This document shows, in pieces, positions 63,618 through 64,000 of a stretch of 64,000 nt of DNA. Source of the DNA: an uncultured Bacteroidales bacterium. GTDB taxonomy: Bacteria > Bacteroidota > Bacteroidia > Bacteroidales > F082. The stretch covers positions 142,142-206,141 of the forward strand of contig CAMYYD010000002.1 of the NCBI GenBank assembly GCA_947303395.1, given 5' to 3'. Position numbers and translations under genes: made by a program. The notes under the pieces were generated by a model, which saw nothing but the letters and a program-made list of their open reading frames with translations, did not search any database and was not told where the DNA came from. Every line of letters starts with the position of its first letter. The stretch's first letter is position 1.

Positions 63618-64000
63618 TCAGATGTGCATGGAGAACTCACAACCGCAATATTTTTGGTTGTAAAACCCGTATTCCTTAATGATTTCAAGCCTTCTCTCGC
63701 TCAGTCCGCCTTTTCTCCAATTTTGAGCCCAAAACGTCACGTCAGGATAAAATGAGGCGGCAAATTTTCCTGCTTCCTCAATCTGTTCAAGGCTCTTCCA
63801 ACGGCTAGATGCGAGGGTCGTCGTAATGACTTTAAAACCGTGTTCCTGAGCGTATTTTGCAGTTCGTAAAAGTCTGTATTTGAAGCACTTAAGGCAGCGT
63901 CCTCCCCTCTCAGGTTCGTCTTCCAAACCGACCATCTCAGAACGCCATTTTTCGTGGTCGTAGTCATCGTCAACTATCTCCAAGCCTAGCGACTTGGCAT
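63618..64000 (-). CDS. queH: epoxyqueuosine reductase QueH, 5'-truncated
   Basis: The frame is open to the window edge (127 codons visible). QueH reduces epoxyqueuosine to queuosine in tRNA. Visible: LEIVDDDYDHEKW, the cysteine pair GGRCLKCFKYRLLRTA, TTTLASSRWKSLEQI, FWAQNWRKGGLSERR and the C-terminal YCGCEFSM. The first conserved Cys-Cys pair would be outside the window. It is convergent in neither direction with its neighbours; the hydrogenase operon lies downstream on the same strand after 122 bp. Confidence 0.9.
   Translation of the reverse strand, partial: AKSLGLEIVDDDYDHEKWRSEMVGLEDEPERGGRCLKCFKYRLLRTAKYAQEHGFKVITTTLASSRWKSLEQIEEAGKFAASFYPDVTFWAQNWRKGGLSERRLEIIKEYGFYNQKYCGCEFSMHI

Noticed and set aside
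1-64000. tRNA, rRNA or insertion-sequence transposase genes
   Set aside because: None was seen on either strand; no transposase or integrase motif appears in any long frame.

Overview
The window reads as a contig piece from an anaerobic, uncultured-type Bacteroidales (Bacteroidota). The evidence is promoters of the TAnnTTTG type with almost no Shine-Dalgarno sites, type IX secretion (T9SS) C-terminal signals on four exported proteins, the T9SS regulator PorX, Bacteroidota lipoprotein signals, a quinol:fumarate reductase of the cytochrome b558 type, and a trimeric NADH/ferredoxin-linked [FeFe] hydrogenase next to a fused Nfn-like transhydrogenase. The genus cannot be named from sequence alone.

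Layout. 1-5.7 kb: the end of a large T9SS cargo protein, a PEGA/beta-barrel protein, gcvP and a lipoprotein. 5.6-8.3 kb: a MurD2-MurL-like pair, the route that adds L-Glu to peptidoglycan precursor and then epimerises it. 8.4-13.7 kb: an operon of HEAT-repeat protein, TlpA-like thioredoxin and GH3/beta-lactamase-fold hydrolase. 13.8-16 kb: MATE transporter, small unknown, DEDDh exonuclease. 16-24.7 kb: a four-gene glycogen operon (debranching enzyme, GT4, GH57, and a 1409-aa glycogen synthase/phosphorylase fusion). 24.8-25.7 kb: a broken rhuM-like gene. 26.1-30.5 kb: a diversity-generating retroelement (DGR) on the minus strand in the order target gene with 3' variable repeat, accessory gene, template repeat, reverse transcriptase, with a long structured leader in front of the target gene. 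30.5-33.4 kb: Dcp peptidase and a CCG-domain protein. 33.4-41.8 kb: one long minus-strand operon (GT4, purD, DUF6427-like, rnhB, porX, tsaE, aroB, aroA). 41.8-45.3 kb: frdCAB. 45.4-48.7 kb: cobalamin riboswitch, BtuB-like receptor and a surface lipoprotein. 48.7-52.9 kb: Nfn-like fusion, MORN-type protein, GNAT protein. 52.9-58.9 kb: secreted S8 protease and two tandem C10 proteases. 58.9-63.5 kb: hydrogenase operon. 63.6-64 kb: end of queH.

The main system is the DGR. Template and variable repeats align over about 209 bp without gaps. Of 28 differences between the stop codon of the target gene and the upstream end of the repeat, 24 fall at template adenines. A 14-bp inverted repeat brackets the template region, and a nested hairpin follows the target gene. 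The reverse transcriptase keeps YVDD and the DGR-type SQ motif but stops about 59 residues after YVDD, with a plausible C-terminal tail in another frame. The element may therefore be recently disabled, or the contig may hold an error there.

The second unexpected theme is two families of short dispersed repeats that also sit in frame inside conserved enzymes. One is a palindrome of about 30 bp (TGTAgRgACG...CGTCtYTACA) found in murL, the glycogen synthase fusion, aroA (twice) and the S8 protease. The other is a degenerate repeat with a 9-bp period found in murD2, aroB, aroA and several intergenic sites. aroA alone carries three such insertions. This resembles the in-gene palindromic elements known from Rickettsia, but the families here are different.
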